Shown: positions 11,851 through 23,282 of the stretch, piece by piece
Position numbering within the stretch: the stretch's first letter is position 1
Layout: each line of letters begins with the position of its first letter
Assembly: GCF_907165205.1 (NCBI RefSeq)
Contig: NC_058192.1
Coordinates: 15,872,001 to 15,936,000, forward strand
From: Coccinella septempunctata
Taxonomy: Eukaryota > Arthropoda > Insecta > Coleoptera > Coccinellidae
Reading direction: 5' to 3'
DNA length: 64,000 bases
Translations under genes and position numbers: made by a program
The notes under the pieces: generated by a model
The model's database searches: none
What the model was told of the DNA's origin: nothing
The model's input: only the letters and a program-made list of their open reading frames with translations

Positions 11851-13029
11851 CAAAAAAGCCATGGAAAATGTAAAAAATTTCATTACAAATGAAGGAAAGA
11901 AATGTTGTAATCATAAGCAAAAAACAAAACAAAATTAAACATATGTTCTTATATTATGTTATTTGGAACAAACCGTTGAAATCTAAGATAGGATGATAGT
12001 TTACGATGCCATCGATATATAAATTTGACTATGCACTAATACAAAATAAATGGAATGTTTTCTTTTTTATATTATTTCACGACCAATCCTCTGATTTGTA
12101 TCTGCTCTGAATGTTATTGAAACTATAATTATTATCCCTTCTAGATATTTAAAACTACCTAGAGTTAATGGGTCATTTATATGTCTTCTCATTCGGTTCC
12201 AAATATTTCAGTTTACCTAAAATGCCTAATAATACCAACTCATGTCAGTGAAATTCATACAATTCTATTTTTATTTTAGAAAGTATTCCAGCTGTTAGCC
12301 CTAACGTAAAATCATGAAACATTAACTTCATCAATCATGCGGTCTACATTACATCGTATTCCAATTAATACGGAATCGATCAAACAATTCGAATATCGTC
12401 ATATCGGACAGCGATGAACCATCCGACCAAGAACAATACACAATTCCGAAATTGTAACTGACAGAAAAGCCACAAACTCGCATAACACAGTTTCGTACGC
12501 ATGAATAATTACATCATCGGGGAGTAGCCACCTTCCCACCCTACTCCCGGTTGTAAAATCAAATTCTACCACGGACACTCTGAGGCATTGCACAGGACTT
12601 CCTGTCTTTATTACGGTCCCCTAAATGCTCCCAAGGGAACGCTTTTCTTCCAATCTTCCGATTGAGAAGCAGTTGTAAATGTCTGATGTACCGCAATAAC
12701 GTCACACATTTTCGGAGCATTGGATGGATATCGAGACACCTTCAGCATCCATCAGGTCCTAACTTGTTTCGACGGAAACTTCGTCCCACCGGATGTTATG
12801 CCGGGGAAAAATAATTTCGATAGACGGCTTGTAGGCTGTAAGTGAATTTTGGATGGGGCATACTGACAGGGGTGAGGGATATTTCGAAGTTTTTACGAAG
12901 TTAGTTTGATCGTGTCGAGAAATGACAGATGATCATGAAATCGGTGGAACTACTGGGGATAATCCGTGTTGTACTATTGCGTTATAGGCCCCATGTATAC
13001 TTTTATATTATATAAGAATAGTCAAAGCT
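11851..13029. other. non-coding stretch, nothing recognised
   Basis: This holds AT-rich sequence, then a moderately GC-richer patch near 12390-12620 with a 64-codon minus frame that has no motif. No gene is supported. Confidence 0.4.
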
Positions 13030-13930
13030 GGGCAAAATTCAAAGGGGGAGTTCGGGAGACTTTCTCAGGTAGGAGACTTGAACCACCTCAAATATTTCAA
13101 TTCAAATTTAGCGCTACCGGTAACGTTAATAGCTTGCGACATACTCGTAACAAGGCACAACTAGTGGCGGCTCAATTTTGGCCGCCATCAGAAGAGTTCT
13201 GGAGTGAGAGGGTTGAAAGTGATTTTGTTGTTAGGAAGTATGAAATTTAATAATTTTGATAGGTTCGTGGTTTTAATCAGTTTTATTGATTTCATTGATT
13301 AATATTGTTTCACAAACGATGAGCCTTGTTGATAAAAGTTGTACAAGTTTCAAGAAAACATCTATTGAATAGACCAAAATGGAGTGCGAGATACTTGACC
13401 ATGCTATGGTTGGGAGACATAATCAGAGGTCAAAGTTTCCTGCACTGAGCTTTGATAATAGTTTGCTTAAAAAAAAAAGAAAATTGAAAAATAGAAATAA
13501 ATATAAAAAAATATACGAAGGAACAAAAAAGTTGAAAGCATGTCGGAAATCAGTGAGAGTGCCTCTGAAAAATATGTATTTCATTCGCTGATGCATCTGA
13601 TGATGAAAACCTTCAAATAGACAATATTTGGTCATTGGAAATTGATTTCTCTCAATGTTTTTCCTGATAAGAACAAACTTATGGTCAAGTCTCTCTCGCC
13701 CCCTGTTCAACTCTCCCATGGGTTAGGGAGACATGAGCCAATTTTCGGTTCCTAAAAAAGGAAGTAATGTGTTCATCCCACTATCACTCTACTATTATCT
13801 ATCGTTACCTATTTGGGCATGATATCTACACGCAAAAAAATGAGTTGCTACCATTTACAGATACAATTTAAGTGGCTTCAAAGTGAAAAGGGGTTCAACT
13901 CTCCCAGACTCCCCATACATATCTAACAAC
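13030..13930. repeat. possible decayed transposon with a lysine-rich frame
   Basis: A GGGGGAGTTCGGGAGACTTTC-like segment near 13046 is partly mirrored by AACTCTCCCAGACTCCCC near 13896. The AACTCTCCCA motif occurs again at about 13709. Inside is a small + frame (13379-13591) starting MECEILDHAMVG and running into a basic tract (KKKRKLKNRNKYKK). Other frames continue with SEISESASEKYVF-like text. The layout of a G-rich motif at both ends and internally resembles the element at 58940-59850. The match is weak and this could be chance. Confidence 0.25.
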
Positions 13931-14683
13931 AAAGCATGTGTTGGAAATAAAAAGTTTCAGCAGACTTGTTTACTATTTAAGAATAGATAATAGATCATTC
14001 AATATATAACTCGATGAACAAATTCTTTCACAAAGTAGTTCTTCAGTTGCTGTGTCAGGAACAACACTTTCACGTCATAATGTTCTGCTGATTTCGGTTA
14101 ATCATAACTTTTTTGTAGAAAATACCTTCAACTTTCGAATTTCGAATATTCAAAATCTGACCAGATGCATCTTTCGAACAAATTCGTTCGTCTATAAGTG
14201 TTTTTCTACAGATGTTAGAGGACCGCAAATGAGGGTGTTGGGGTATCATTCCCATAAATACAAATATATTCATACAATAATAGTCCTTTTCAGGTGAGGT
14301 TCATATAAAAAGAACTCCCAAAACCACTAATTTGACCAAAACCAAGTCAGAAACTTTTATGGAGTATATGAAAATGGCGAATGGGAATACCTGAAGTTAC
14401 TCTATTTTCACTTGTAAACCTGTAGTGTTCTGAACATAATCAAAAAACCTATGATTTATGAATGAAAATATTTATGTTCCAGTTGGGACATCCTGTATAC
14501 TTATGAAGGCATTGACAAGCTGTACACTTTAAGCATACTAGAATTTAGATTGAATAAACTTTTGCTAGTTCTTTCACCCTGAAGCATTCATCTCGCGGAA
14601 TATAAGAAAACGATGCTTGGACTTTTTCACCATTGTGCTTAAAACTAATTTTAATCGAGATTGGCAAGCCTTCTTCCGCTCAA

Positions 14684-14710
14684 CGACTCCGGGCCTTTCC
14701 CCCGGAGTCG
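14684..14710. repeat. perfect GC-rich hairpin
   Basis: Arms CGACTCCGGG (14684-14693) and CCCGGAGTCG (14701-14710) pair over 10 bp around a 7-nt loop, in otherwise AT-rich DNA. No T-run follows on either strand, so there is no reason to call a terminator. Confidence 0.6.
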
Positions 14711-15974
14711 AGAACCGCCTACCTAACTGAGTCTGAAACTTCAACCGATGAAAATTGAAACAAAGTTGCTGGAAAATTCAACTTCCCCTAAGTGTATCAA
14801 TTAGAATGCAAAAAGCAGAATGCTCAATTCTATAGCGATAAACGTAAAACTTCGTAAACATTTATTTAAGGTTCTACTTAATTGAAAGTTCATTCAGCAA
14901 CCTCCAATTGCTTGGGGTTTATTTTGAGGGCATTCGAAATTTCGTATTTTCCTTACTAATAATTGGCTCGCTGGAAGCGAATCCCACGAATGAAACTTCT
15001 TTTCCTCGATTTTTGAGGTTGGGTTTGTAGTCCTAGCTTTGAAACCTGGTTAGTGGAAACGATGGAAACTAAAGCTGAGTGTCGGTTAATGAAAGCTTGT
15101 GCTCAGCAAATAAAAATGCCAACTCTAGTTCATGAATGATGAATGGATATTGAGAAAACTAAAAGGAATAACACTTTGACGTTTTACCATTGAGCGTTTT
15201 CCGAATGGTTGGGTATGATCGCAAGTAGATTCGTAACCAAATTTGGTTCATGATTTCCGAAAATATTAGTTCATTATGTCTCCTAGCAATTATTAGTGTC
15301 GACCAAAAAATTACAGGAAAAACTTCTTGAAAAAGTAGATTCTTCAGGTTAAAAGAAACACTCCATTTATTTGATTAATCTTTTTCGAAAACAAGATATC
15401 CCTCACGTCTTTCAGTTTTCTCATTATGACCATTAGGTACCATAAAAACAACAAAAATTCAAAGAAACCTACTCTTGAAACTGAGTTGGACGGTATCTAA
15501 TGAATATTTGAACGTTTACGAGTAATTTGACGTCCAAAAATTTAAAAGTATCTGTAAAATTCGAAAAATTGAGTTCTTTGACCGAATGGAACTCTGTTTA
15601 AAAGATCCACAGATGTGTAGTGTCACAGATTTAGCTACTTATTCTGAGGGTAATTTTGTTTTTCCGAAGGTGGCACAGAGCTCATTATGAAAACTTAAAA
15701 TGGCTATATCTTTTTATCAGAGCCCATTCGGTAATATGGTATGGGAAAAAGATGTATCTTTTGACCTCAAGAATCTATTGTTAGAACATTTGTACCTATG
15801 ATATTTTTCTCTTTATTGCGGTGTAGCTAAGTCGTGTTGTACTTCATTTTGCGTTCAGAATAATAACATATTACTTCATTTTTTAGACTCCAGAATAAGC
15901 ATCTACAACATTTTGTATGACCTCCACCAACAAAGAGATAAATATCAACGGTACGATATAGCAAGAGGTTACCT

Positions 15975-16034
15975 ACTTTCCCGCACTCATTTTAGTTTCG
16001 AAAGTATCACTTTCCCGCACTGGTGCGGGAAAGT
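15975..16034. repeat. ACTTTCCCGCAC repeat with palindrome
   Basis: The 12-mer ACTTTCCCGCAC occurs at 15975-15986 and again at 16009-16020, where it is followed after TG by its exact reverse complement (16023-16034). Three occurrences within 60 bp suggest a small structured repeat, perhaps the end region of a MITE. Confidence 0.6.
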
Positions 16035-17961
16035 AGATTTCTTTCTGGCTATTGCCAGATAGTGATAGAGCACTAGCGCTGAAAAGTGATATTTACAAAC
16101 TGAAGTAAGTGTACTTGAAACAGATTTATACGATTTTCACAAAATGAGTGTTTAAACGTTTTTCAACCACGACTCCTTTTTCTTTATCATTATAGCATCT
16201 TCAGGTGGGAGAAGGTAACTAAAAGAAGATACTGTTGTGATAGTGAAACACGTGTCGTGTAAAAATTTGAACGTGGTAAAGATCATTCTTCTGTTGAAAA
16301 TGAAAGACCCGTTCAGTAAGTTGCACCCTAGAAAATATTCGTAGTAATAATTTTCTTTTATCTTCGTCACTTAGAGTGATACCAAACCACACAAAGGACT
16401 GGGTTCGATCGATGTTCTTCTAGATTTTCAGAAGACCTTTTGTTTTTTCATTACATCCAATACCCTGCAGAGGACGTTTCCATAGCAAACTCAATTTTTC
16501 CAAAAATTTTTGAGTACCTAATTTTTTTCGACCCATTAGTGGTTCATTTGATAAACGATTATCTTGGGAACACACTTATCAAATTCAAGTTCGAAACTTG
16601 ATGATTAATTTTCAGTTGATTTAAACACTTTATTCTATATTTACTCCGATATCGGCACTCAAGGTTCAAGCCACGTCGAATATTTTGAGTCAAGGTCAAT
16701 TTTATCTACCAAGATTTTTGGTCCTATCTCCTAGGACCTTTTGTGCATCCTACTATTTCTACTTCTTGTAGTATAATCAGATACGATAAGTCATCCATAG
16801 CTGGAGAAGGAGTTCCAGCTACCATGATGACTAGACAGGGTATTATTTGAAGTTTTCACAACTTCTAGCTGCTTGGAGTCATTCCAAAAGATGTAGGGCA
16901 TAACCAGAAATCTGGTGCGGATTTTGAGATCATTTTATAACAGCCTCCTAGGTTTCTAATTACTTCCCGATAAACGACCATGAATTTTTTGCTGGGATAT
17001 ATCAAGCATTTTCTCTCACTAGCATTCTCCGTGGAAAAAATGGCAGTGTCGTCAAGAACAACCCCATGAACTTGACAATAGATGTTTTTTAAATCCAGGG
17101 TTCACTCTATTACACTGGATTATGCAGATTTTCTGTTTTAGGCTTCCCAAAAGGATATGCAAATTATAGCATATGAAGTGGGCTGTTTTTCATCAGCATA
17201 TTCTTTGGCGAACCTTGATAATTTGACGTTCATCTGACTCTTGAATGGCTTTAATCAACTAAATTATTTCTTCTTCGCCCGACTTCCGTGGACCGCCATA
17301 TTAAATATTCAGGTGCTTTAATGTTCGAGAATGATAGAATTTACATGCAACGAATACCGGTTTTTAATCGAGTCATCGTGCTGTTTTTTTCTCTCTCACA
17401 GAATAATCTCATTCGTCAACCGAAATTAGCATTTTGCCGGGCTTTCCATCCGACATCTATCCCGTCCGGTTTATCACTCTGTTAGCGCTCGCTTACGACG
17501 TTGAAAAAGATTAAATATAATTTGTTTGCGCAATAAATTAAAATAATTTATAACAAGTACATGCTGCACCTGAATCAAGATTTAGAGTGGACAGCGCGGG
17601 AGTACGTGAAAGTTTTTTTTTTGGGAATACGGATGTACGTTATTTGAATTTCTGGATAGCTTATTAGAAGGCAACCAGGACTATCTGACGTTTCGGCTAG
17701 CTCATGGAAATCCGTTGCTGCCAACTTTTCATTTAGTTGTATGTGTGGGAGAATATTTTATCATTTCCTCCTATTGAGGCAATATTTCTGATCACCTATA
17801 CCAAATCAGAAATGAGTCTAGAGAATTATATATAAAAACGCAGCTGTAAGGACTTTTGGAACAAGGCGTTTTCACTTAATATGTAGTAGGAATGCATAGA
17901 ACTTATCACAATGGCACCTGCAAGTGAGTGGACGTGGTTAACCTAACTTATAATCATTCCT

Positions 17962-18700
17962 TCATTCATTGCTGAATCTCGTAACCGAGAAAAAATCTAC
18001 GAAAATACTATCGGTGCAATCAAACTTATAATTTCTTAGGACTACTTGCGAATGGGTGCTCTCCTGTGACTGAAGAGAGGTCTCTTCACCAAACCGTGAC
18101 CTACAGATCCTTCCACACTCTTGGCATGGATAGTCACCAACCAAATCTGTTAACCGCTGTATTCTTCTCGAGCCTTCATTATAGCTGTGGACCAAAAACC
18201 TCCAATGTGATCTGTCTAATGATAGTTGTTCCCAGTTATGATTGGCATTAACTGATCTTAGGGATTGATGCAGTATATCCTTAAACCGCTTATACTGGCC
18301 TCCTGGTTTCCGGCTCCCTCTGTGAATTCGCCATACAGAGCTATTTTTGGGAGTCTTGTGTCTTGCATCCTCAGAATATGGCCGCTCCATCTGAGTCGGG
18401 CCCTCGTTACTTGAGCCTCAATTGTTATACAACTCGCGCGCTGCAAGAATTCTGCATTTGAAACTTCGTGGAACCATCTGATGTGCATTGATTGTCTTAG
18501 ATGACGTTGTTGCGTTTGTTCAATCTGTTTAATGTGTCGCTTGTAGGGAGTCCAACTTTCGCTTCCGTAAAGAAGCGTTGAGAGGACCACTGCTTTGTGA
18601 ACAGCTGTCTTGGTCTTCAGATTGAGGTCGTGATTTTGAAACCCTCTTTCCTTTAGCTCCCAGAATACCCGTGATGCTGAATTGATACGGTTGTGAAAAT
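17962..18700 (-). pseudogene. non-LTR retrotransposon 3' ORF fragment with zinc finger
   Basis: On the minus strand from about 18700 down, the text reads SASRVFWELKERGF, then LLYGSESWTPYKRHIKQIEQ, QQRHLRQSMHIRWFHEVSN, ITIEAQVTRARLRWSGHILR, and after a frameshift near 18300 RKPGGQYKRFKDILHQSL. It ends in a C2H2-like CQECGRICRSRFG. This is the well-known C-terminal region of an endonuclease/reverse-transcriptase LINE. The upstream RT catalytic part is absent. The reading frame changes once, between the 18258-18590 and 17962-18390 frames, so the copy is dead. Confidence 0.88.
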
Positions 18701-19004
18701 AATGTGAATTAATTTCTAGTTTACATATGGATTTTCATGTACCTAGTATCATTTACATTAATCAATCAAAATATTTTATAGACACAGTATAAATGATCAC
18801 TGTTCGGAGTTGCCCATGCTCAACTCTGATGATCGTCTTTATGGGCTGCAGGCTGCACAGGTCGAATTATATTCAGAAATAATTTGTTGCATGTCTACTC
18901 TGAACTCACTCTCATGGTTTAATTGGTAAGTAGTATTAAATTATTTTTGCGTTGTGGGAACAGGATAAACACTATAACTATTGAGCCACTTCCATTCAAT
19001 CCTA
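18701..19004. other. non-coding stretch
   Basis: Nothing recognisable lies between the LINE fragment and the palindromic element. Confidence 0.35.
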
Positions 19005-19703
19005 TACAGGGTGTTCCTAAATTGAACGTACAAACGAAAAGGGGAGATTCCTTAAGTGAGTTTAAGAAAAAAAAGTCCCAAAAACATGCGGTCGCAAACG
19101 TTTCGTTTTCGAGATACAGAGTGTTAAGGTTTGAATTTTTTTCAAGTTTTTTTCTCATAGTATCTACACTTCACAAGATATTCAACTGAAATTTGGCATA
19201 GATATTACATTTTAGAGTTCTCACCACGTGACATGGCAATTTCGATAGAAGATCTACAGGGTGATATTTTTTCTGGAACACTGCCACCTGTTCTTCTGCA
19301 GAACTTTTTTTTGGTGAGCAACTGTTAATTTGAAAAAATGTAAAAAGAAGCTTTCGGTCTCTTGTAGTTTTGTCGTATCTACCGACGATTTTGAGAAAAA
19401 AAAATTTTGAACGATTCTCTCGAAATCCTCGTGAAAATCCAAATTATGATGGGAAGGCCACTTTGTAAGCTGTGGTGAATGAATTCAGTGTCAGTTTTTA
19501 TGGAAATTTTCCTGATCTGTAATTGAATATCTTGTGAAGTTTAGATACTATGAGAAAAAAACTTGAAAAAAATTCAAACTTCAACACTCTGTATCTCGAA
19601 AACGAAACGTTTGCGACCCCATGTTTATGGGACTTTTTTTGCTTAAACTCACTTAAGGAATCTCCCCTTTTCGTTTGTACGTTCAATTTAGGAACACCCT
19701 GTA
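19005..19703. repeat. 699-bp foldback element with TACAGGGTGTTCC ends
   Basis: The left arm, 19005 to about 19200, starts TACAGGGTGTTCCTAAATT. The right arm, about 19510-19703, is its reverse complement with few mismatches and ends AATTTAGGAACACCCTGTA. Arms are about 190 bp with a spacer near 300 bp. The mirrored small frames in each arm are artefacts of the repeat. It is probably a non-autonomous DNA transposon. Confidence 0.82.
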
Positions 19704-22700
19704 TAATAGAACACCATGAAGTTAGCGGAGTATACAGTGTCCTAATAAGTGATTCTTACATAGCAGTCGGCCTAGAATTATTCTTGATTGCTCCTTACTA
19801 AAGGGCCTTGAGCTAAAAACAACAGAATTTCAATATTAACGCTCACTATCATCACTTGCGTATGACGTATGGCCATCCTCAGAATATCTATCAGTGAACC
19901 TAGCTAGTGATGTTATAGTTTAAAAACTAAGCTTTGAGAAGAACTTTGAGAAGAACAATGCTAGGAAATGAGGAAAAGAATACACTACCACAAATTTCAA
20001 AGTCAATACCATTGAATGATACACACTCGATTCCAAAATCCAGTGAACGTACGGATTGAAATGAATTATTTTTCTACAGTTTGCTTAAAAACTTTTGAAA
20101 ATCCAACTAAAACTAAAAAAATATAAGATCTTCAATTTTAAAAAAAACAATTATTTGTTGTTTTTATATATTAGTGTTGAGGTTTTTAAATCAATTGAGG
20201 CAAAAATTAAGGGGGTAAAGTCACAAATCCGGACTGTCCTTAGGAACCTAGAATTGAAAAGAAAATAAAATGAAATGAAAGCTGCAGAAACAGCTTGGTC
20301 TGCGTTTGAAAACCGGCCTCAAATATTGTCGGAAAACCAAATGATTGCAAATTACAAATTGTTGAAGAATTGCCTTTATCATAAGATTGTGGGTTGCAAA
20401 ATTAAAGCTTGTCCCTCTACACTTCCATTTGGATTTCGTCGGCTCCAACTTATGCTTAGTTAGAAAAGTTAGTTAGAAAGAAGACTTAGCTATAAATACA
20501 ATAATAAGATATTGCTGTTGGACTCTACAACGGAAGGCATCAGATGAAGACCATGAAAAGAAAAAATATACACCTTGACTAAGCATTTAATCCCGTTTTG
20601 AGTATTTTTTCATTAGGTTTATTGTTTTATTCGAAATACATACGATGAATAAGTGCAATGAGAAGAATAAATGAATGAATATGCCCCTAATTTTTTTCTC
20701 AAAAATGATTACTGTTCCGATTAGAGCACAAGAATACCAAAAATTGATACATTTCTCGATGTCGTGATAATCAACTGTGTTTGCAGAAAAATGATATCAG
20801 TGCATTGTGAGCTTGTATTAAAAATAAATAATTCAATTCTACCTACGCCTCGAGAAAATGAGCAAAGGATCTTTCCATTCATCTGCAAAATACATACTGA
20901 TTTTATTCGAGGCTGACATTGTTCATCACGCCTACTCTGCTACCTGCCCCAGAGCATATGGGAATCAAATTACTGCCGGGTTTTAGGCAAATCCGCAATG
21001 ATGAAGAGCCCGAAAGAGAAAACGGAAATATTTAATTCATTTAGTGCTTCCTACGACCTGAATAGATAATTGGACATTTCATTTTTTAGGCGGAAGATTA
21101 CTGCTACCTTTTGAACTTGCTGGGCGCTCTCTGAATGTGTCCTTTCAGTGTTTTATCTCCCAACGGTATTCAGGTTTGACGTCAGCGTGCTTCGTGAAAA
21201 TGCCCGTTATGTCACGAGGGCTTTCATTTCTTACCATCCAGAATCCCAGTACGTAACGCAGTGAATATAAGACCTAATGAAAAGTGTTCAGTTATTTCAT
21301 TTTGGTTTATTATGAAGTCTTATGAACTCATGCTTCACTATTGAATTAGCATGTTAGGCTTGGTGTTGTTCCAAAGCAGCAGAATTTGATCACTCATGGA
21401 TTAATCACGAACCATCATCATTTAACCATTCAAGGAATTGCTCCATTACTCCCATTTTCCACCTGCTATATTTCTAAAAATGACAGTTCATTCATTGACT
21501 TCTTAAAGGTGATTTTGATAGGTTTTATACACTAAGAGTATCGCAGAGTAGAAATAAACTGTCACCTCGTAGCTAATTTCAAGATGCGCCAATAATCCGA
21601 TAGAACGCTCGAAAATTGGCGAAAGTATTTCCTGGAGGGTAACCCATTTCTCTTCAGCATCTCATTGAACCAGGTCACGATTGGCTCTGAAGAGAAGAGG
21701 AGAGAAAACCTGATTGGAAAAAGTATCATAGATAGGGCCCAGCTATTAAGCCAAAGTGGGTCTCTCTTACACTAATAGAGCACTACCTTGAGCCGTTAGA
21801 ATCTCGACATTGACAAAATGGGCCAGCTAAACTACTTCGAGTTCTCGCACGTAGCTCGCGGTTCAGAGGATGCACGGACAGGGGTGTAATAAGATTTTTG
21901 ATAATACTTAATGCCTTGTTGGTACAGTCCCAAAAATATTATCAGGTTAACGATTTGAGACTACAATTATTAAATTCGCAAGGGTTAATGGAAATTATAC
22001 TCTACTATACTATACTATATGTACGATTATTGAAAGTATGCGGTGCATTCGCCATTTTGCCTTTTCCAGTTCTAGGATTGAGGAAATCTGGAATTTTCCT
22101 TTTTACTGTTTTTCATCTGAGGAAACTTTGACTTTAGAAGTTCCATCATCTTCTTATCATGTTAAATATTGTAACATAGGGAGGCCGAATAAGTTTATAA
22201 TATTCTTCTCCCTGTTAAGCGAATTGGTTATTGATATACACTGATACTGATACTTGTGGTGATATTACGGTATTTGTTCACCGTATGCCGAAGTTTTCCC
22301 CAAAGATTATATCAGTATAAGATTTGCAAGGGATTGTCAGAATATAGTCAAAAGAAATCTGTTTCTCTCCTTGAAATACCCCTGAGAGGTTCAAGAATGT
22401 AGTATGCTTTGTAGATTGAAAGATCAAATGCTCAACTGCATTCAGCAGAAGACTACAAGCAGTATTCTCTTCCAGTTATGTTTGCCAGTTATTCAACAAA
22501 CTATTAATAGAATATCCTGCAAATTCGAAGAACTGCCAATAGTTTGTCAAACCTCTGACAAAAAAAGAAGATATAAATGAAGAAAGTAATTACGAAAGAA
22601 TTTGAACTGCATTATTTCATAAACAACCATCCTGTGAGAGAATATTTTCCCAAGCAAGAGACTAAGTCAAGAAATGAATCGAAAACTCAAAAAACGATAT

Positions 22701-23150
22701 TACAGGACAGAAATGAGCTCAAAAGCTCATTGCATTTTGTAGTGAGAGTGGAAAACCAATTTTGAAGCCCCTAAGAAGCTATAATAAAGAAGGGACAAGA
22801 TATATCACCTTGGTAAAATAAGCAGAAATATGATCCTTTGTAAGTAGACCTAATCTGCAAATGCAGAACATAAAAACGAAAGAGTGGAGAGTGTTTTTTA
22901 TCCACCTATGTAGTATGCGAAGAGAAATATTTTTTGTAAAATGTAGATTTCCTTCTTCTTCTCTATAAACTGTCAATCAAGCTGCTGTAGACTTCAATAC
23001 AGTTCACAACTTTAGGAACCAGAGCGATATACTGAAGTTAAAGTGAAGTCGAGCTTCAAGGTTCAGTATATTAAACAGCACCACCGCATCATCTCATCTG
23101 TCTCGTGGAGTCATAAATGAGAAGTCTCAACCACTAATTTATCAATTTTA
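19704..23150. other. 3.4-kb stretch without a recognised gene
   Basis: Short frames only. One at 20275-20463 plus (TAWSAFENRPQILSEN) has a protein-like look but no family I can name and no splice context. No repeats with clear ends were seen. Confidence 0.4.
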
Positions 23151-23159
23151 TTTTAACTG

Positions 23160-23282
23160 TTTCATATCTACTAGTTTTGTTATTTTCTTCAAAACGTGCC
23201 TGTATATTTTACCCTGTAATTGGGATTCTTCCTGTTGGGTAAATAAAGTTGATTTATTATTATTATAATTATTATTATTACT
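23160..23282 (+). repeat. probable LINE 3' tail ending in (ATT)n
   Basis: The text TTCCTGTTGGGTAAATAAAG followed by TTGATT and a run of ATT units (about 23254-23280) resembles the 3' untranslated end of jockey/CR1-type retrotransposons, which often stop in a TAA/ATT microsatellite. No coding part is attached. A short AT dinucleotide run lies at about 23383-23399. Confidence 0.4.

Larger units (their letters stand above)
13931..17961. other. 4-kb gene-free stretch with two short hairpins
   Basis: No coding segment is supported. It contains a perfect 10-bp stem hairpin at 14684-14710 (stem CGACTCCGGG, loop CCTTTCC) and a 12-bp inverted repeat at 16009-16034 (ACTTTCCCGCAC arms), with a further direct copy of the arm at 15975-15986. 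A GC-richer patch lies at about 17280-17490 without recognisable coding. Confidence 0.45.

Noticed and set aside
20275..20463. 62-codon frame with ETAWSAFENRPQILSEN
   Set aside because: It looks protein-like but has no nameable family and no flanking retrotransposon features, so it is not listed as a gene.
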